Of a DNA stretch of 64,000 nt, positions 9,677-19,396 are shown in pieces. Every line of letters starts with the position of its first letter. The stretch's first letter is position 1. Source of the stretch: CBDCZY01 sp965224745 (GTDB taxonomy: Bacteria > Pseudomonadota > Gammaproteobacteria > Methylococcales > Methylomonadaceae). The stretch spans positions 558,001 to 622,000 of the forward strand of contig CBDCZY010000009.1 in NCBI GenBank assembly GCA_965224745.1, in the 5' to 3' direction. The translations under genes were made by a program, and so were the position numbers. The notes under the pieces were generated by a model. It saw nothing but the letters and a program-made list of their open reading frames with translations. It made no database searches and had not been told where the DNA came from.

Positions 9677-9874
9677 TAATTAATTTCCAATTTTCTTTTC
9701 ATTCGTTTGCTTCATTCTATCTATGCCTCCCGGGTATACATTAAAACAACTAGTCAGAATAAAATGTGGCTAAGCAAGAATCAAAATGTTCTTTTATACA
9801 ATAAAACAAGCAACTCGCGCCTAAATTCTGGCATCAGCTACATTTTTAAACGGTTAAAGTACAGTGGGTAAATT

Positions 9875-11131
9875 TCAAACGCGTGTCTGTCCATCACCAA
9901 GCACTATATATTTCAATGTCGTTAAGCCCTCTAACCCAACAGGCCCTCTTGCATGTAATTTGTCTGTACTGATACCAATTTCTGCACCAAGTCCATATTC
10001 GTAACCATCGGCAAAACGTGTTGAGGCGTTGACGATAACAGAACTCGAATCAACTTCCCTCAGAAAACGTCTGGCCCGACTATAATCTTCCGTAACGATG
10101 GTCTCAGTGTGGGCAGAACCATGATGATTAATATGCGTTATTGCCTGCTCGATCCCCGTTACAATTTTTACTGCTAATATTGGCGCTAAAAATTCAGTGT
10201 CCCAATCTTTCTCACTGGCAGCCTTACATCCAGCAATCAGGTCTAGTGTTTGAGGACACCCTCTTATTTCTACTCCAGCCTCATGCAGTTTTACCGCGAT
10301 ATTCGGTAATAAGCTGGGAGCTATATTTTGCCCTATTAACAAAGTTTCTGCTGCATTACATACGCCATAGCGATGTGTTTTAGAATTCAGCGTAACAGCA
10401 ATCGCTTTGTCAGTATCGGCCATGTCGTCAATGTAAACATGGCAATTGCCATCTAAATGCTTAATGACGGGAATTTTTGACTCACTCGAGACACGTTCGA
10501 TAAGGCCTTTGCCCCCCCGTGGAATGATAACATCTACAAAATCTTTGAGCTTAATCAATTCTCCCACTGCAGTTCTATCTGTAGTCGCGATGACTTGCAC
10601 TGAGTCAGTGCATAATTCAGCTTTTTTTAATCCAGTCGTGATGCATTTTGCGATTGCCAGGTTAGAATAAAGTGACTCGGATCCTCCACGCAAAATACAT
10701 GCATTGCCAGATTTTATGCACAAAGCTGCAGCATCCACAGTGACATTAGGTCGTGACTCATAAATAATACCCACGACACCTAAAGGCACCCGCATTTGAC
10801 CGACTTGAATACCAGATGGTCGGTATTTTAGGTTGGATATTTCGCCAACAGGGTCTGGTAAATCAGCTATCTGTTTAACGCCATCCGCCATTTTTTTAAT
10901 GCTAACTTCGGTGAGTTTAAGCCGATCTATCATCGCTGCATCAAGCCCATTTTGTTTTGCATTGAGCAAGTCCTTACTATTTTCATCCAATAATTGCGGT
11001 TGAGACCTTTCAATTTCAGATGCAATATTCAACAATACTTGATCTTTTACATTAGTTTCAGCTCGGTTGGTTTGTTGCGATGCTAGCTTTGCCTTTTTCC
11101 CAACTTGGAGCATATATTCGTGAACATCCAT
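9875..11131 (-). CDS. proA: Glutamate-5-semialdehyde dehydrogenase (gamma-glutamyl phosphate reductase)
   Basis: Second step of proline synthesis: NADPH-dependent reduction of gamma-glutamyl phosphate to glutamate semialdehyde. 418 residues, normal size. Aldehyde-dehydrogenase fold with GNACILRGGSES near residue 140 and the catalytic cysteine in YGVCNAAETLLI at about residue 257. The C-terminal part has the typical GAEIGISTDKLHARGPVGLEGLTT wording (shown here in pieces: GAEIGISTDK, HARGPVGLEGL). No proB is nearby. It follows holA on the same strand after 128 bases. Confidence 0.96.
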   Translation of the reverse strand: MDVHEYMLQVGKKAKLASQQTNRAETNVKDQVLLNIASEIERSQPQLLDENSKDLLNAKQNGLDAAMIDRLKLTEVSIKKMADGVKQIADLPDPVGEISNLKYRPSGIQVGQMRVPLGVVGIIYESRPNVTVDAAALCIKSGNACILRGGSESLYSNLAIAKCITTGLKKAELCTDSVQVIATTDRTAVGELIKLKDFVDVIIPRGGKGLIERVSSESKIPVIKHLDGNCHVYIDDMADTDKAIAVTLNSKTHRYGVCNAAETLLIGQNIAPSLLPNIAVKLHEAGVEIRGCPQTLDLIAGCKAASEKDWDTEFLAPILAVKIVTGIEQAITHINHHGSAHTETIVTEDYSRARRFLREVDSSSVIVNASTRFADGYEYGLGAEIGISTDKLHARGPVGLEGLTTLKYIVLGDGQTRV

Positions 11132-11259
11132 TCGATTCTCAATACAAAAAACTTAAGTTGATTAGTATAATACCTAACATAGCTATCTTAACGGATAAAA
11201 ACTTTCCTATTGGAAATTATAGAACCTATAAAAATGCGTTAACTTCAGGACTAGTAGAC

Positions 11260-12285
11260 CTAAGCCGGCATCTTTAGTTGCTTACTTTTTGCCAGATCCA
11301 TTGACAATTCCAACAAAGTTTCCCAAGCAACTCCTGGAAGCAGACCTTTAATCTGATTATCGGCTAACTGAGCTTTTAACACAGCTTGGTGAAGGACAGA
11401 ACGATCCAGTCTTTGTATCGCTTTTGTGTAATAGGCCTGTCTTTGGCTCCAAATCTGAAATTGCTTAAATACAGGTTCCAGTACATCATTATTTTGCCGC
11501 GTTTCTTTTAATTTTAAAAGAATCCTAACTTCCCTAGTGATAACCCATAACACTAAAGCGGGAGGAGTTCCTTCGGCTTGTAATATTTGCAAGATCCGGT
11601 AGGTTCTTTTCAGATGCCCTTGGAGCAAGGATTCAGCTAAACTAAAAACATCAAACTTCGCTTGGTCAGTTATAACGTCAATTAAAGTATCACGCTTGAT
11701 AACACCCGGACCCAAAAGAGTGAACAGTTTTTCTATCTCTTGGCTGGCTGCCAGTAAATTGCCTTCTAACCTAGAAGCTAGAAATGATATCCCCTGCTGA
11801 TCGACTTGCATCCCTTTTTTTTTAAGGCTGGCTTGCAACCATGCAACCAACTTTTGACCCTCGAGCGGCCAAACCTGCAAAATAACTCCGGCGCTCTCGA
11901 CTGCGCGAAACCACTGGCTTTTTTGCGAAGCGGGAGTTAGTTTGCCAATCGTAATCAGCAAGATGCAATCTTGGGGTGGATTTTTTGCATACTCAGCGAG
12001 CACCTTTGCCCCTTCCTTACCAACCTTCCCTGAATCGATTCTTAAATCAATCAATTTCTTTTCAGAAAAGATGGAAAGCGTCATTGCGGAATCCAGCAAA
12101 GCTTGCCATTGAAAACTTCCATCAACCGATAAGACTTCTCTCTCCTGGAAACCAGCTTTTTTTGCAGCCAGCCTGATGTTATCAGCAGCTTCAACAAGCT
12201 GACAGGGCTCGGCACCACTGATTAAATAAATGGGTGATAGTTGTTTTTCTAACGTTTTAAGTAACTGGTCAAACCGAACCCGCAT
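11260..12285 (-). CDS. holA: DNA polymerase III delta subunit
   Basis: Clamp-loader subunit that opens the beta sliding clamp. 341 residues, typical length. N-terminal MRVRFDQLLKTLEKQLSPIY leads into the AAA+-like domain (PIYLISGAEPCQLVEAADNIR); the middle shows SFLASRLEGNLLAASQEIEKL and the C-terminal collar domain follows. It is preceded by lptE with a 5-base gap, part of the conserved leuS-lptE-holA unit. Confidence 0.95.
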   Translation of the reverse strand: MRVRFDQLLKTLEKQLSPIYLISGAEPCQLVEAADNIRLAAKKAGFQEREVLSVDGSFQWQALLDSAMTLSIFSEKKLIDLRIDSGKVGKEGAKVLAEYAKNPPQDCILLITIGKLTPASQKSQWFRAVESAGVILQVWPLEGQKLVAWLQASLKKKGMQVDQQGISFLASRLEGNLLAASQEIEKLFTLLGPGVIKRDTLIDVITDQAKFDVFSLAESLLQGHLKRTYRILQILQAEGTPPALVLWVITREVRILLKLKETRQNNDVLEPVFKQFQIWSQRQAYYTKAIQRLDRSVLHQAVLKAQLADNQIKGLLPGVAWETLLELSMDLAKSKQLKMPA

Positions 12286-12290
12286 AGCAA

Positions 12291-12797
12291 CTAATTCACG
12301 CCAGCATCACTTGTGCGCAAAGCTCTTCGTGATTGATTGATCATTGTACGTACAGCTTGCCGGTACATTTCTTCCCGAATAAGCTGTTCTTCATTGGTCT
12401 TTCCCACGATATCTAACTGATCATTAAAATAGTCACGCCTTATCTCGATAAGCTGAGTCGGTAGCAAGGTTTTACCGCTAACTTCTGCCAGCTCATAACT
12501 CAACCTGAGAACAACTTCAAAAGTATCCGCTTTGCCAGAAGAATTAACCGATAATACTCTCGTTTGCAATGATTCATTCTGAACCTTGACGATTGATTTA
12601 GCCCCTTTACTTTGATCTAGCAATTGGCCACCTGAAGTCGTAATCACTTCCCTTATACCCGCTTTCAAAGTCCCAGATGCTCCCTCTACGAAAAGAGTTT
12701 CCATTTGCGATGGCAAAATAATATTGCCGCGCAGTTGGTAGCCGCAGCTGATCAACAACAGAAAGGAAAAACAAATAAAAATACGCTTCATTTTCAA
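12291..12797 (-). CDS. lptE: LPS-assembly lipoprotein LptE
   Basis: Outer-membrane lipoprotein that plugs the LptD barrel and helps insert lipopolysaccharide. 168 residues. A lipoprotein signal peptide ends in the lipobox LISC (Cys about residue 18), followed by GYQLRGN, a family hallmark. The rest is a small alpha/beta domain. It lies between leuS (26 bases upstream) and holA, the usual place. Confidence 0.95.
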   Translation of the reverse strand: MKMKRIFICFSFLLLISCGYQLRGNIILPSQMETLFVEGASGTLKAGIREVITTSGGQLLDQSKGAKSIVKVQNESLQTRVLSVNSSGKADTFEVVLRLSYELAEVSGKTLLPTQLIEIRRDYFNDQLDIVGKTNEEQLIREEMYRQAVRTMINQSRRALRTSDAGVN

Positions 12798-12823
12798 ATC
12801 AATCCATCAGTATACAAATATTG

Positions 12824-15289
12824 TCAAACTACAATATTGACCAGCTTTTTAGGAACAACAATAATTTTTTTGATCGGTTTGTTTTCGATAAAGCGCTTGA
12901 TACTTTCATTATCCAAGGCCAATTGTTCAATCGCATCTTTAGACGCATCGTTAGCAATGATCAATTTTCCTCTCAGTTTTCCATTCACTTGTATAACCAA
13001 TTCTATAGAGTCTAAAACCATTGCTGATTCTTCGTAAACAGGCCATGTCGCGTTAGCAACTAAAACATCTCTGCCTAAATAGCTCCAAAATTTTTCACAA
13101 ACATGGGGAATAATTGGCGACAACATCAGAACAATGGATTCTAACGCTTCCTGCTTAATCGCACTTCCCTGATCGGTTAAATCTGTATATTTCGCAACAT
13201 GATTGAGGAGCTCCATATTAGCAGCAATAGCTGTATTAAAGGTAAAGCGTCGTCCCATATCGTCACTGACCTTTTTAATGGTTTCATGGACCAACCTCCG
13301 CATTTCTTTCTGTTCATTATTCAGAATATCCTGTGAGATTGCAGAATTTGCATGATTTGGCAAACCTTCGGAGACATGTCTATAAACTTGCTTCCATAAA
13401 CGTTTCAAAAAACGAAAAGCACCTTCGACCCCAGTATCGGACCATTCCAAAGATTGCTCAGGAGGAGATGCAAACATTATGAATAATCTAACGGTATCTG
13501 CCCCGTAACGATCAATCAGCTCTTGCGGATCAACCGTGTTACCTTTCGACTTAGACATTTTGCTTCCATCCTTAAGAACCATCCCTTGCGTTAATAAATT
13601 GGCAAAAGGTTCATTACAATTTAGCAAGCCTTCGTCACGCATTAATTTGGTAAAAAATCGTGCATATAATAAATGCAAAATTGCATGTTCGATACCACCA
13701 ATATACTGATCAACCGGCAACCAATAATCAGCTTTTTGATTCAACATGGCAGTATTGTCGTCTGCACAGGCATACCTGGCAAAATACCAGGATGATTCCA
13801 TGAAGGTATCAAAGGTGTCTGTTTCTCTTCTCGCAGACGAATTACATTTGGGACATTTTGTAGAACTGAAGGCTTCATGCTTGATTAATGGCGAGCCTAA
13901 TCCATCCAGCTGAACGTCTTTAGGCAATAACACCGGCAAATCATTTTCAGGAACTGGAACAGTGCCGCAACTTTCGCAATAAATTACTGGTACGGGCGTA
14001 CCCCAATAGCGTTGACGCGAAACACCCCAATCACGCAAACGATAATTTACTTTTCTGGCTCCTTTGCCAAGCTCTTGCAGTTTATCTGCGATCGCATCAA
14101 AAGCCTGTTGTGAGGTCAAACCATCAAATTCGCCTGAATTTTTAAGTATTCCTTTTTCAATATAGGCGGCCTTTGAGCAATCAGCCTCTTGTTCAGTACC
14201 ACCGGGATAAATGACTTGTTTAATTGCAATGTCATAGCTTTTTGCAAATTCAAAATCACGTTGATCATGGGCTGGAACCGACATAACAGCACCGGTACCA
14301 TATCCCATCAATACAAAATTGGCGATCCAAATAGGAACCTTTTCACCTGTGATAGGATGGATCGCTTTCATACCGGAGTCGACCCCTCTTTTCTCCATCG
14401 TTTCAAGCGCCGCTTCGGATGACTTAGTCCTTTTACAGCTTTCAATAAAATCTACTAGCTCTGGCCTGGTATCAGTGGCAACCCCAGCAAGAGGATGCTC
14501 AGCAGCCACAGCGAGATAGGTAACTCCCATCAAGGTATCGGGCCGAGTGGTATAAACTTCTAATGGATTGTCCATACCATCCACAGCAAACTCAATTTCT
14601 ACCCCTTCAGACCGGCCGATCCAATTGCTTTGCATGGTTCTTACTTGTTCTGGCCAACCTTTTAAAGCTTGTAGCTCTTCAAGCAACTCATCGGCATAAG
14701 CAGTTATCCTTAAAAACCATTGCGAAATCTCTTTTCGTTCAACTGGCGTATCACAACGCCAGCAACATCCGTCAATGACTTGTTCATTTGCCAGCACTGT
14801 CATGTCATGAGGACACCAATTGACCGGTGCTGTTTTTTTATAAACAAGATCTTTTTCTAACAATTTAATAAAGAACCATTGTTCCCATTTATAATAATCA
14901 GGATCGCAGGTAGCAATTTCTCTGTCCCAGTCATATCCAAAACCGAGTCGCTTCAACTGCTCTTTCATGTACTTTATGTTGTCATAAGTCCAATCTGCAG
15001 GATGTACCTCATGCTGTTTGGCAGCATTTTCTGCGGGCAATCCAAAAGCATCCCAGCCCATTGGTTGCATAACATTCTTGCCCAGCATTCTTTGATATCG
15101 GCTAATCACATCACCGATCGTATAGTTCCTGACGTGGCCCATGTGTAGTTTGCCACTGGGATAGGGGAACATCGAGAGGCAATAATACTTAGGTTTATTT
15201 TGATGCTCGGATGCTATAAAAACCTTGTTTTGAGCCCATTGCTTCTGGGCTTCTTTTTCAATAATTAATGGATTGTAATTCTCTTCCAT
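12824..15289 (-). CDS. leuS: Leucyl-tRNA synthetase
   Basis: Class I aminoacyl-tRNA synthetase that charges tRNA-Leu and edits mischarged products. 821 residues, slightly shorter than the 860 of E. coli. The HIGH-type motif is in PYPSGKLHMGHVRNYTIGD (about residue 42) and the KMSKS motif in DGSKMSKSKGN (about residue 577). The editing domain lies between them. First gene of a leuS-lptE-holA unit on the minus strand, divergent from the zinc-ribbon gene. Confidence 0.97.
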   Translation of the reverse strand: MEENYNPLIIEKEAQKQWAQNKVFIASEHQNKPKYYCLSMFPYPSGKLHMGHVRNYTIGDVISRYQRMLGKNVMQPMGWDAFGLPAENAAKQHEVHPADWTYDNIKYMKEQLKRLGFGYDWDREIATCDPDYYKWEQWFFIKLLEKDLVYKKTAPVNWCPHDMTVLANEQVIDGCCWRCDTPVERKEISQWFLRITAYADELLEELQALKGWPEQVRTMQSNWIGRSEGVEIEFAVDGMDNPLEVYTTRPDTLMGVTYLAVAAEHPLAGVATDTRPELVDFIESCKRTKSSEAALETMEKRGVDSGMKAIHPITGEKVPIWIANFVLMGYGTGAVMSVPAHDQRDFEFAKSYDIAIKQVIYPGGTEQEADCSKAAYIEKGILKNSGEFDGLTSQQAFDAIADKLQELGKGARKVNYRLRDWGVSRQRYWGTPVPVIYCESCGTVPVPENDLPVLLPKDVQLDGLGSPLIKHEAFSSTKCPKCNSSARRETDTFDTFMESSWYFARYACADDNTAMLNQKADYWLPVDQYIGGIEHAILHLLYARFFTKLMRDEGLLNCNEPFANLLTQGMVLKDGSKMSKSKGNTVDPQELIDRYGADTVRLFIMFASPPEQSLEWSDTGVEGAFRFLKRLWKQVYRHVSEGLPNHANSAISQDILNNEQKEMRRLVHETIKKVSDDMGRRFTFNTAIAANMELLNHVAKYTDLTDQGSAIKQEALESIVLMLSPIIPHVCEKFWSYLGRDVLVANATWPVYEESAMVLDSIELVIQVNGKLRGKLIIANDASKDAIEQLALDNESIKRFIENKPIKKIIVVPKKLVNIVV

Positions 15290-15377
15290 TTGTGTTCGTC
15301 AATTCAATGCCAAAAGCGTTAGAATACAGTAGCGAAGACCAAACAAAAAGCATCACTTACAATTTTAGGTGGCGAAT

Positions 15378-15860
15378 ATGAACAGTAATAGATTAATTAA
15401 AGCCTATCACGACATGATCAAACATTTACACGATGGCTTTCATGAAGCAGAACATTCAATGGAGCGTAGTTTTGACATTGCTAAAAGTAAAACGCGCGAG
15501 CTACTCGGATTGAGTGATGACGAGGCCGAAGCAGTTCAACATTATATAAAACGCGACTTAGGTTCCGCTCCTCAAGGTTCATCTGGCAATAAAGATACTC
15601 TTGCTGAGTGGCTTAAATTTGACATTGAACTTCTAGAAAATTTTGCAATTGATGCTTTTTTAGATGTTGCTGATAAAACTAGAATTGAAATAGCCAAATT
15701 AGATTTAGAAGCGCATAAATCAGGCATTTATACGGCAGGGGAAATAATGGGGCCGGGCACACTGGCCTGTCGCTCTTGCAAAAAAAAGACTGAATTTAAA
15801 ACTGTGAATGAAATTGCTGTTTGCTCAAGTTGCGGCGGGAAAAAATTTCAGCGCTGTTGA
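15378..15860 (+). CDS. Zinc-ribbon protein, DUF1451 / YbeL family
   Basis: About 160 residues of unknown function. The N-terminal two thirds are helical and charged (YHDMIKHLHDGFHEAEHSM, AKSKTRELLGLSDDEAEAV), and the C-terminus is a zinc ribbon with CRSCKKK and CSSCGGKK (four Cys). This matches DUF1451; E. coli YbeL is encoded divergently next to leuS, as here. I place the start at the ATG at 15378, because the AGGTGG just upstream serves as its ribosome-binding site; a GTG at 15369 is also in frame but overlaps that site. Confidence 0.88.
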   Translation: MNSNRLIKAYHDMIKHLHDGFHEAEHSMERSFDIAKSKTRELLGLSDDEAEAVQHYIKRDLGSAPQGSSGNKDTLAEWLKFDIELLENFAIDAFLDVADKTRIEIAKLDLEAHKSGIYTAGEIMGPGTLACRSCKKKTEFKTVNEIAVCSSCGGKKFQRC

Positions 15861-15941
15861 TATAGTCAGTCAAGAGAATATAATGTTCTTTATTTTAAAG
15901 CATATTCTTTTACATTAGAAACTCATACCAAGGGATCAACC

Positions 15942-16718
15942 ATGCGCAGGGTAATTTTCAATCAAAAAGGTGGCGTTGGAAAATCAACCATTACTTGTAA
16001 TTTGGCGGCAATAAGCGCGGCAAAAGGTAAAAAAACACTCGTTTTTGATTTAGACATACAAGGTAATACCACACAATATTTACTGGGCCAAAAGATCACT
16101 GACGAAAACAAGACCATCACAAGTTTTTTTAAAGGGTGTTTAAGTCTGGGTTTATTTGGTAAAGGTCAAAACGCCAACTTTGACGGTATCATTCACGAAA
16201 CACCTTTCCCGAATTTATTCGTGGTTCCTTCTCACCCAGAACTCGAACCTTTGAAGGCTAGATTGGAAGCACGATATAAAATTTTTAAATTGCGAGAGGC
16301 TTTGATCCAACTTGATTCCTTTGACCAAATATTTATGGATACCCCGCCTGTACTAAATTTTTATAGTCAATCTGCACTCATTGCTGCAGATAAATGCCTC
16401 ATCCCTTTTGATTGCGACGCATTTTCTCGAGAAGCCCTGTACACTTTAATGAACTCAATCACAGAGGTAAAAGCTGACCATAATCCAGATCTTGAAGTTG
16501 AGGGTATTATAGTGAATCAATTTCAAAGTAGAACCCGTTTGCCGTTGCAATTAGTCGAAGAATTGATTGCCGAGGGTCACCCTGTTCTTAAGTCCCGCAT
16601 TTCTCCTTCGATTAAAGTCAGAGAATCCCACAGCGCTTCAAAACCAATGATCCATTATGCGCCTAAGCATAAGCTTGCCGAGGAATTCAGAGCTCTTCAC
16701 ATGGAAATTCAAATATAA
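15942..16718 (+). CDS. ParA-family ATPase (orphan)
   Basis: Deviant-Walker ATPase of the ParA/MinD superfamily. 258 residues. Deviant Walker A KGGVGKST at about residues 9-16, Walker A' LVFDLDIQGN at about residue 35, and Walker B-like FDQIFMDTPP near residue 128. The start has no N-terminal DNA-binding extension, so it is a small ParA. No parB, parS cluster or cargo gene is adjacent, so the partner is not evident; chromosome segregation or positioning of a polar complex are only possibilities. It lies 81 bases after the zinc-ribbon gene on the same strand. Confidence 0.88.
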   Translation: MRRVIFNQKGGVGKSTITCNLAAISAAKGKKTLVFDLDIQGNTTQYLLGQKITDENKTITSFFKGCLSLGLFGKGQNANFDGIIHETPFPNLFVVPSHPELEPLKARLEARYKIFKLREALIQLDSFDQIFMDTPPVLNFYSQSALIAADKCLIPFDCDAFSREALYTLMNSITEVKADHNPDLEVEGIIVNQFQSRTRLPLQLVEELIAEGHPVLKSRISPSIKVRESHSASKPMIHYAPKHKLAEEFRALHMEIQI

Positions 16719-16742
16719 AAGTCGTTTTAAATCGAGACTTTT
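16717..16742 (+). terminator. Possible weak terminator after parA-like gene
   Basis: AAAAGTC and GACTTTT pair across a 12-base loop immediately after the ParA stop codon, ending in a short T-run. The stem is AT-rich and only 7 bp, so the call is weak. Confidence 0.35.
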
Positions 16743-16827
16743 AGTCTGAAGACCTTCTCAAATAGAAGTAAAGAGGCTGTAGCAATAATAAGAACATTAG
16801 TTGATCAGATTACTATATATCTAATAA

Positions 16828-18336
16828 TTAAGAAGATAGATTCTTCTTTTGAAGCATAATTAAAACAAGCCATATAATGACACATAAGATTACACCAGCA
16901 TTCCCTATCCTTGCGTAAGGTGTTGTCCCACCCATGGGGAAGATCTCTCCTGACATTACCCCCCTTTGATACATCGGCAATTTATTTAATATCTCTCCTT
17001 TCGGAGAAACAATCCCTGAAATACCAGTATTAGTAGCCCTCGCCAGATACCGACCTGTTTCAATTGCCCGCATAGAAGCAATTTGAAGATGTTGGTAAGG
17101 TTCGATAGAATTTATAAACCAGCCATCATTTGCAACGTTTACCAAAAAAGCGGCTTCCGGTAGATCGTGAATGTGATGATCTCCGTAGGCAGCTTCATAA
17201 CAAATAGAGGTAGAAAAAGGATAACCCAAGGCTTTTAATAATGCCTGATCCCTTTTGCCTTCGGTAAAATCTCCAAGTGGAATATCCATAAGTTTCAACA
17301 GAAAACCAGAGAGTGGTTGGAGCGGTAAATATTCGCCAAAGGGAAGCAGGCGTTTTTTCCTATAAATGCCCTGTGATGAGCCTAATGTTATGACTGCATT
17401 GTAATACTCATCTTGGCTATTACCGCGGATAGGCAAACTTACGATTAAATCAGTATTGTTTTGTTTTGCTTCTTGCTCGAGAGGCATCAAATAATTTTCT
17501 TTTACTTGGTCATAGAACGCAGGGACGGATGTTTCAGGCCAAATAATGATTTTATCGCCCAAATGCTGTCTAGTTTCATGTCGATAAAATTCCAGAATTT
17601 TTTTACGATACTCAGGCAGCCATTTTTTATTCTGATCGATATTTCCTTGTAACAAGGCGATTTTAATAGGACCGCCAGTTTGCTGAGTCCATTGGTGATC
17701 TTGCAACAAAAATCCAGCTAAATTAATAACTAAAAAAGCAGTAACACTAAAAAAGGCAGAATATTTGTGGCGCTTAATCACTGGCAAACAAATGATTGAC
17801 ACCATCAAACAAAGCAAAAATCCAGTTCCGTACAATCCCATTATGGGTATATAGCCGGCTAAAATTGTATTTAAAGCACTATATCCTACGTTCAACCAAG
17901 GAAAGCCACCAAGGATCAATTCACCTCTAATATATTCCACTAATATCCAAAAAGCGGGAAAAATAAATATCGCTCTTACTTTTGAGTATTTTAAGCGTAC
18001 TCGTCCCATCAAATAGCCGAAAAGTCCGGGAAATAAAGACAAAAAAGCAGCTAATGAAAACGTTAGTAGTGCTGATGTAAATTCATTTGCACCGCCATAT
18101 TGATGAATGCTTACATAAACCCATGAAATACCAAATAAAAACTGACCTAATCCAAATAGGTAAGCTCTTAAAAAGCACCTGAATAGTGTTGTGTTCAGCA
18201 AAGAAAACAGAAGAATTAAAAAACTAATTGGAGAGAAGAAATGGTGTTCGAAAGGTGCTAAAGATAATACAAAGCACCCTCCAGCTATGAAACAACCTAT
18301 TTCCCATTTGATCAAATGGAATCGCAAAAAATGCAT
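16828..18336 (-). CDS. lnt: Apolipoprotein N-acyltransferase
   Basis: Inner-membrane enzyme that adds the third acyl chain to bacterial lipoproteins. 502 residues. The first 200 residues are several membrane helices, followed by a periplasmic nitrilase domain with the expected triad: Glu in IIWPETSVPA (about 266), Lys in YRKKRLLPFGEYLP (about 328) and Cys in TSICYEAAYG (about 379). A C-terminal helix ends the protein. In many relatives lnt follows corC/ybeX near leuS; here only the leuS proximity remains. Confidence 0.95.
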   Translation of the reverse strand: MHFLRFHLIKWEIGCFIAGGCFVLSLAPFEHHFFSPISFLILLFSLLNTTLFRCFLRAYLFGLGQFLFGISWVYVSIHQYGGANEFTSALLTFSLAAFLSLFPGLFGYLMGRVRLKYSKVRAIFIFPAFWILVEYIRGELILGGFPWLNVGYSALNTILAGYIPIMGLYGTGFLLCLMVSIICLPVIKRHKYSAFFSVTAFLVINLAGFLLQDHQWTQQTGGPIKIALLQGNIDQNKKWLPEYRKKILEFYRHETRQHLGDKIIIWPETSVPAFYDQVKENYLMPLEQEAKQNNTDLIVSLPIRGNSQDEYYNAVITLGSSQGIYRKKRLLPFGEYLPLQPLSGFLLKLMDIPLGDFTEGKRDQALLKALGYPFSTSICYEAAYGDHHIHDLPEAAFLVNVANDGWFINSIEPYQHLQIASMRAIETGRYLARATNTGISGIVSPKGEILNKLPMYQRGVMSGEIFPMGGTTPYARIGNAGVILCVIIWLVLIMLQKKNLSS

Positions 18337-18524
18337 AGTAAGAAAAGAGTTAATATGGGATGAAATAGCTCTAAACGAACAGAGCTAAATATGAGTTCAT
18401 TTGAGAAAGATAGCATGTTGCGAATATAACTAGTAGTGTTTCAGTACCGGCCGAAACGAACGTTGAGATTGTACAACCAACAGATTTCCAGTCAAATTCT
18501 TAGGACAAGGAGCATTCATTGCCA

Positions 18525-18566
18525 AGAGAAAAATAAGAGGTCAATCAATGATTGACACCCCTTATT
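18525..18566 (-). terminator. Rho-independent terminator after the HNH gene
   Basis: On the minus strand, 32 bases after the HNH stop, AATAAGGGGTGTCAATCA pairs with TGATTGACCTCTTATT, and the right arm runs into TTTTTCTC. The stem has a couple of bulged bases but a good T-tract. It closes the methylase-nuclease unit. Confidence 0.7.
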
Positions 18567-18597
18567 TATTATCATCAGCAGAGGAATGAAATATTCT

Positions 18598-19371
18598 TCA
18601 ATTCCTTCTGGTTATCTGCTTGAGTTCATTAATGGATAAAGGGTTTTTCTTTCTGTGAACCATACGATGACAATTTGAGCACAAAGGAACGACATTCTGG
18701 AGAGCATTAAAAATCATCTTGTTTTGTTCTGAGCCTTCATAACAACAAATGGGTTTAACATGATGTATTTCAATATAACCATCCCCGAGTGGCCCATACA
18801 TCACTTTAAAATTAAACTCACAAACCGTACAAACAATTTCCCCGTTATTTGTGAATTTCTCAACTGCCATATTTGTTAACTCTGTGGACCTTTGATAAAT
18901 GATTTGTTCAGATTTTGTAGTTATCCCTTCGTAGATTATTAAGTTTTCATCAAAAGGTATAACCAATTCCCTTGATTCTTGACTCGATGAATATGGAACA
19001 GAAGACAATGTACTTTTGACATCTTCATAGTTAAAGTCATTTGTGAAAAGATACCGCATTAACGCATTATTTTCCTGTAAAAACTTCTTTCCGTGTTCAC
19101 TAATTTCCCAACGACCATTCCTACTTTTGGAATGATAATGAGCCAACCCTAAACTCTCTAAAGTTTCATGCGACCTTAAATTTCTTACTTTCTGAGAAAA
19201 CTTATCGTCATGTCTTCCTGCCAATATTGTTAAATCTTCTCCAGTTGGTTTGATCAATTGTCTAAGAGATTCTTGTAACTGGGTCGTTGTGATTGGTTCG
19301 TCTAATGTTTCATTCATACACCATAATGCTGGCAAAATTAATTCCTTTTCTGAAATTCTACTACTCATCAA
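18598..19371 (-). CDS. HNH endonuclease with N-terminal winged-helix-like domain (restriction-type)
   Basis: 257 residues. The C-terminal third is a zinc-bound HNH nuclease: CTVC (about 181), the catalytic IEIHHVKPI (about 200) and CSNCHRMVH (about 231). The N-terminal 100 residues (PALWCMNETLDEPITTTQLQ, FSQKVRNLRSHETLESLGL, GRWEISEHGKKFL) look like the winged-helix region seen at the front of Mrr-type and other restriction enzymes. It lies 25 bases downstream of a Dam-type methylase on the same strand and is followed by a terminator, so the two look like a Type II restriction-modification pair. Target sequence cannot be read from the protein. Confidence 0.85.
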   Translation of the reverse strand: MMSSRISEKELILPALWCMNETLDEPITTTQLQESLRQLIKPTGEDLTILAGRHDDKFSQKVRNLRSHETLESLGLAHYHSKSRNGRWEISEHGKKFLQENNALMRYLFTNDFNYEDVKSTLSSVPYSSSQESRELVIPFDENLIIYEGITTKSEQIIYQRSTELTNMAVEKFTNNGEIVCTVCEFNFKVMYGPLGDGYIEIHHVKPICCYEGSEQNKMIFNALQNVVPLCSNCHRMVHRKKNPLSINELKQITRRN

Positions 19372-19396
19372 AATTTCCTTATTATTTTCCTTTATA

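Noticed and set aside
15942..16718. MinD instead of ParA
   Set aside because: The protein lacks the C-terminal amphipathic membrane-targeting helix of MinD, and minC lies far away at the other end of the window.
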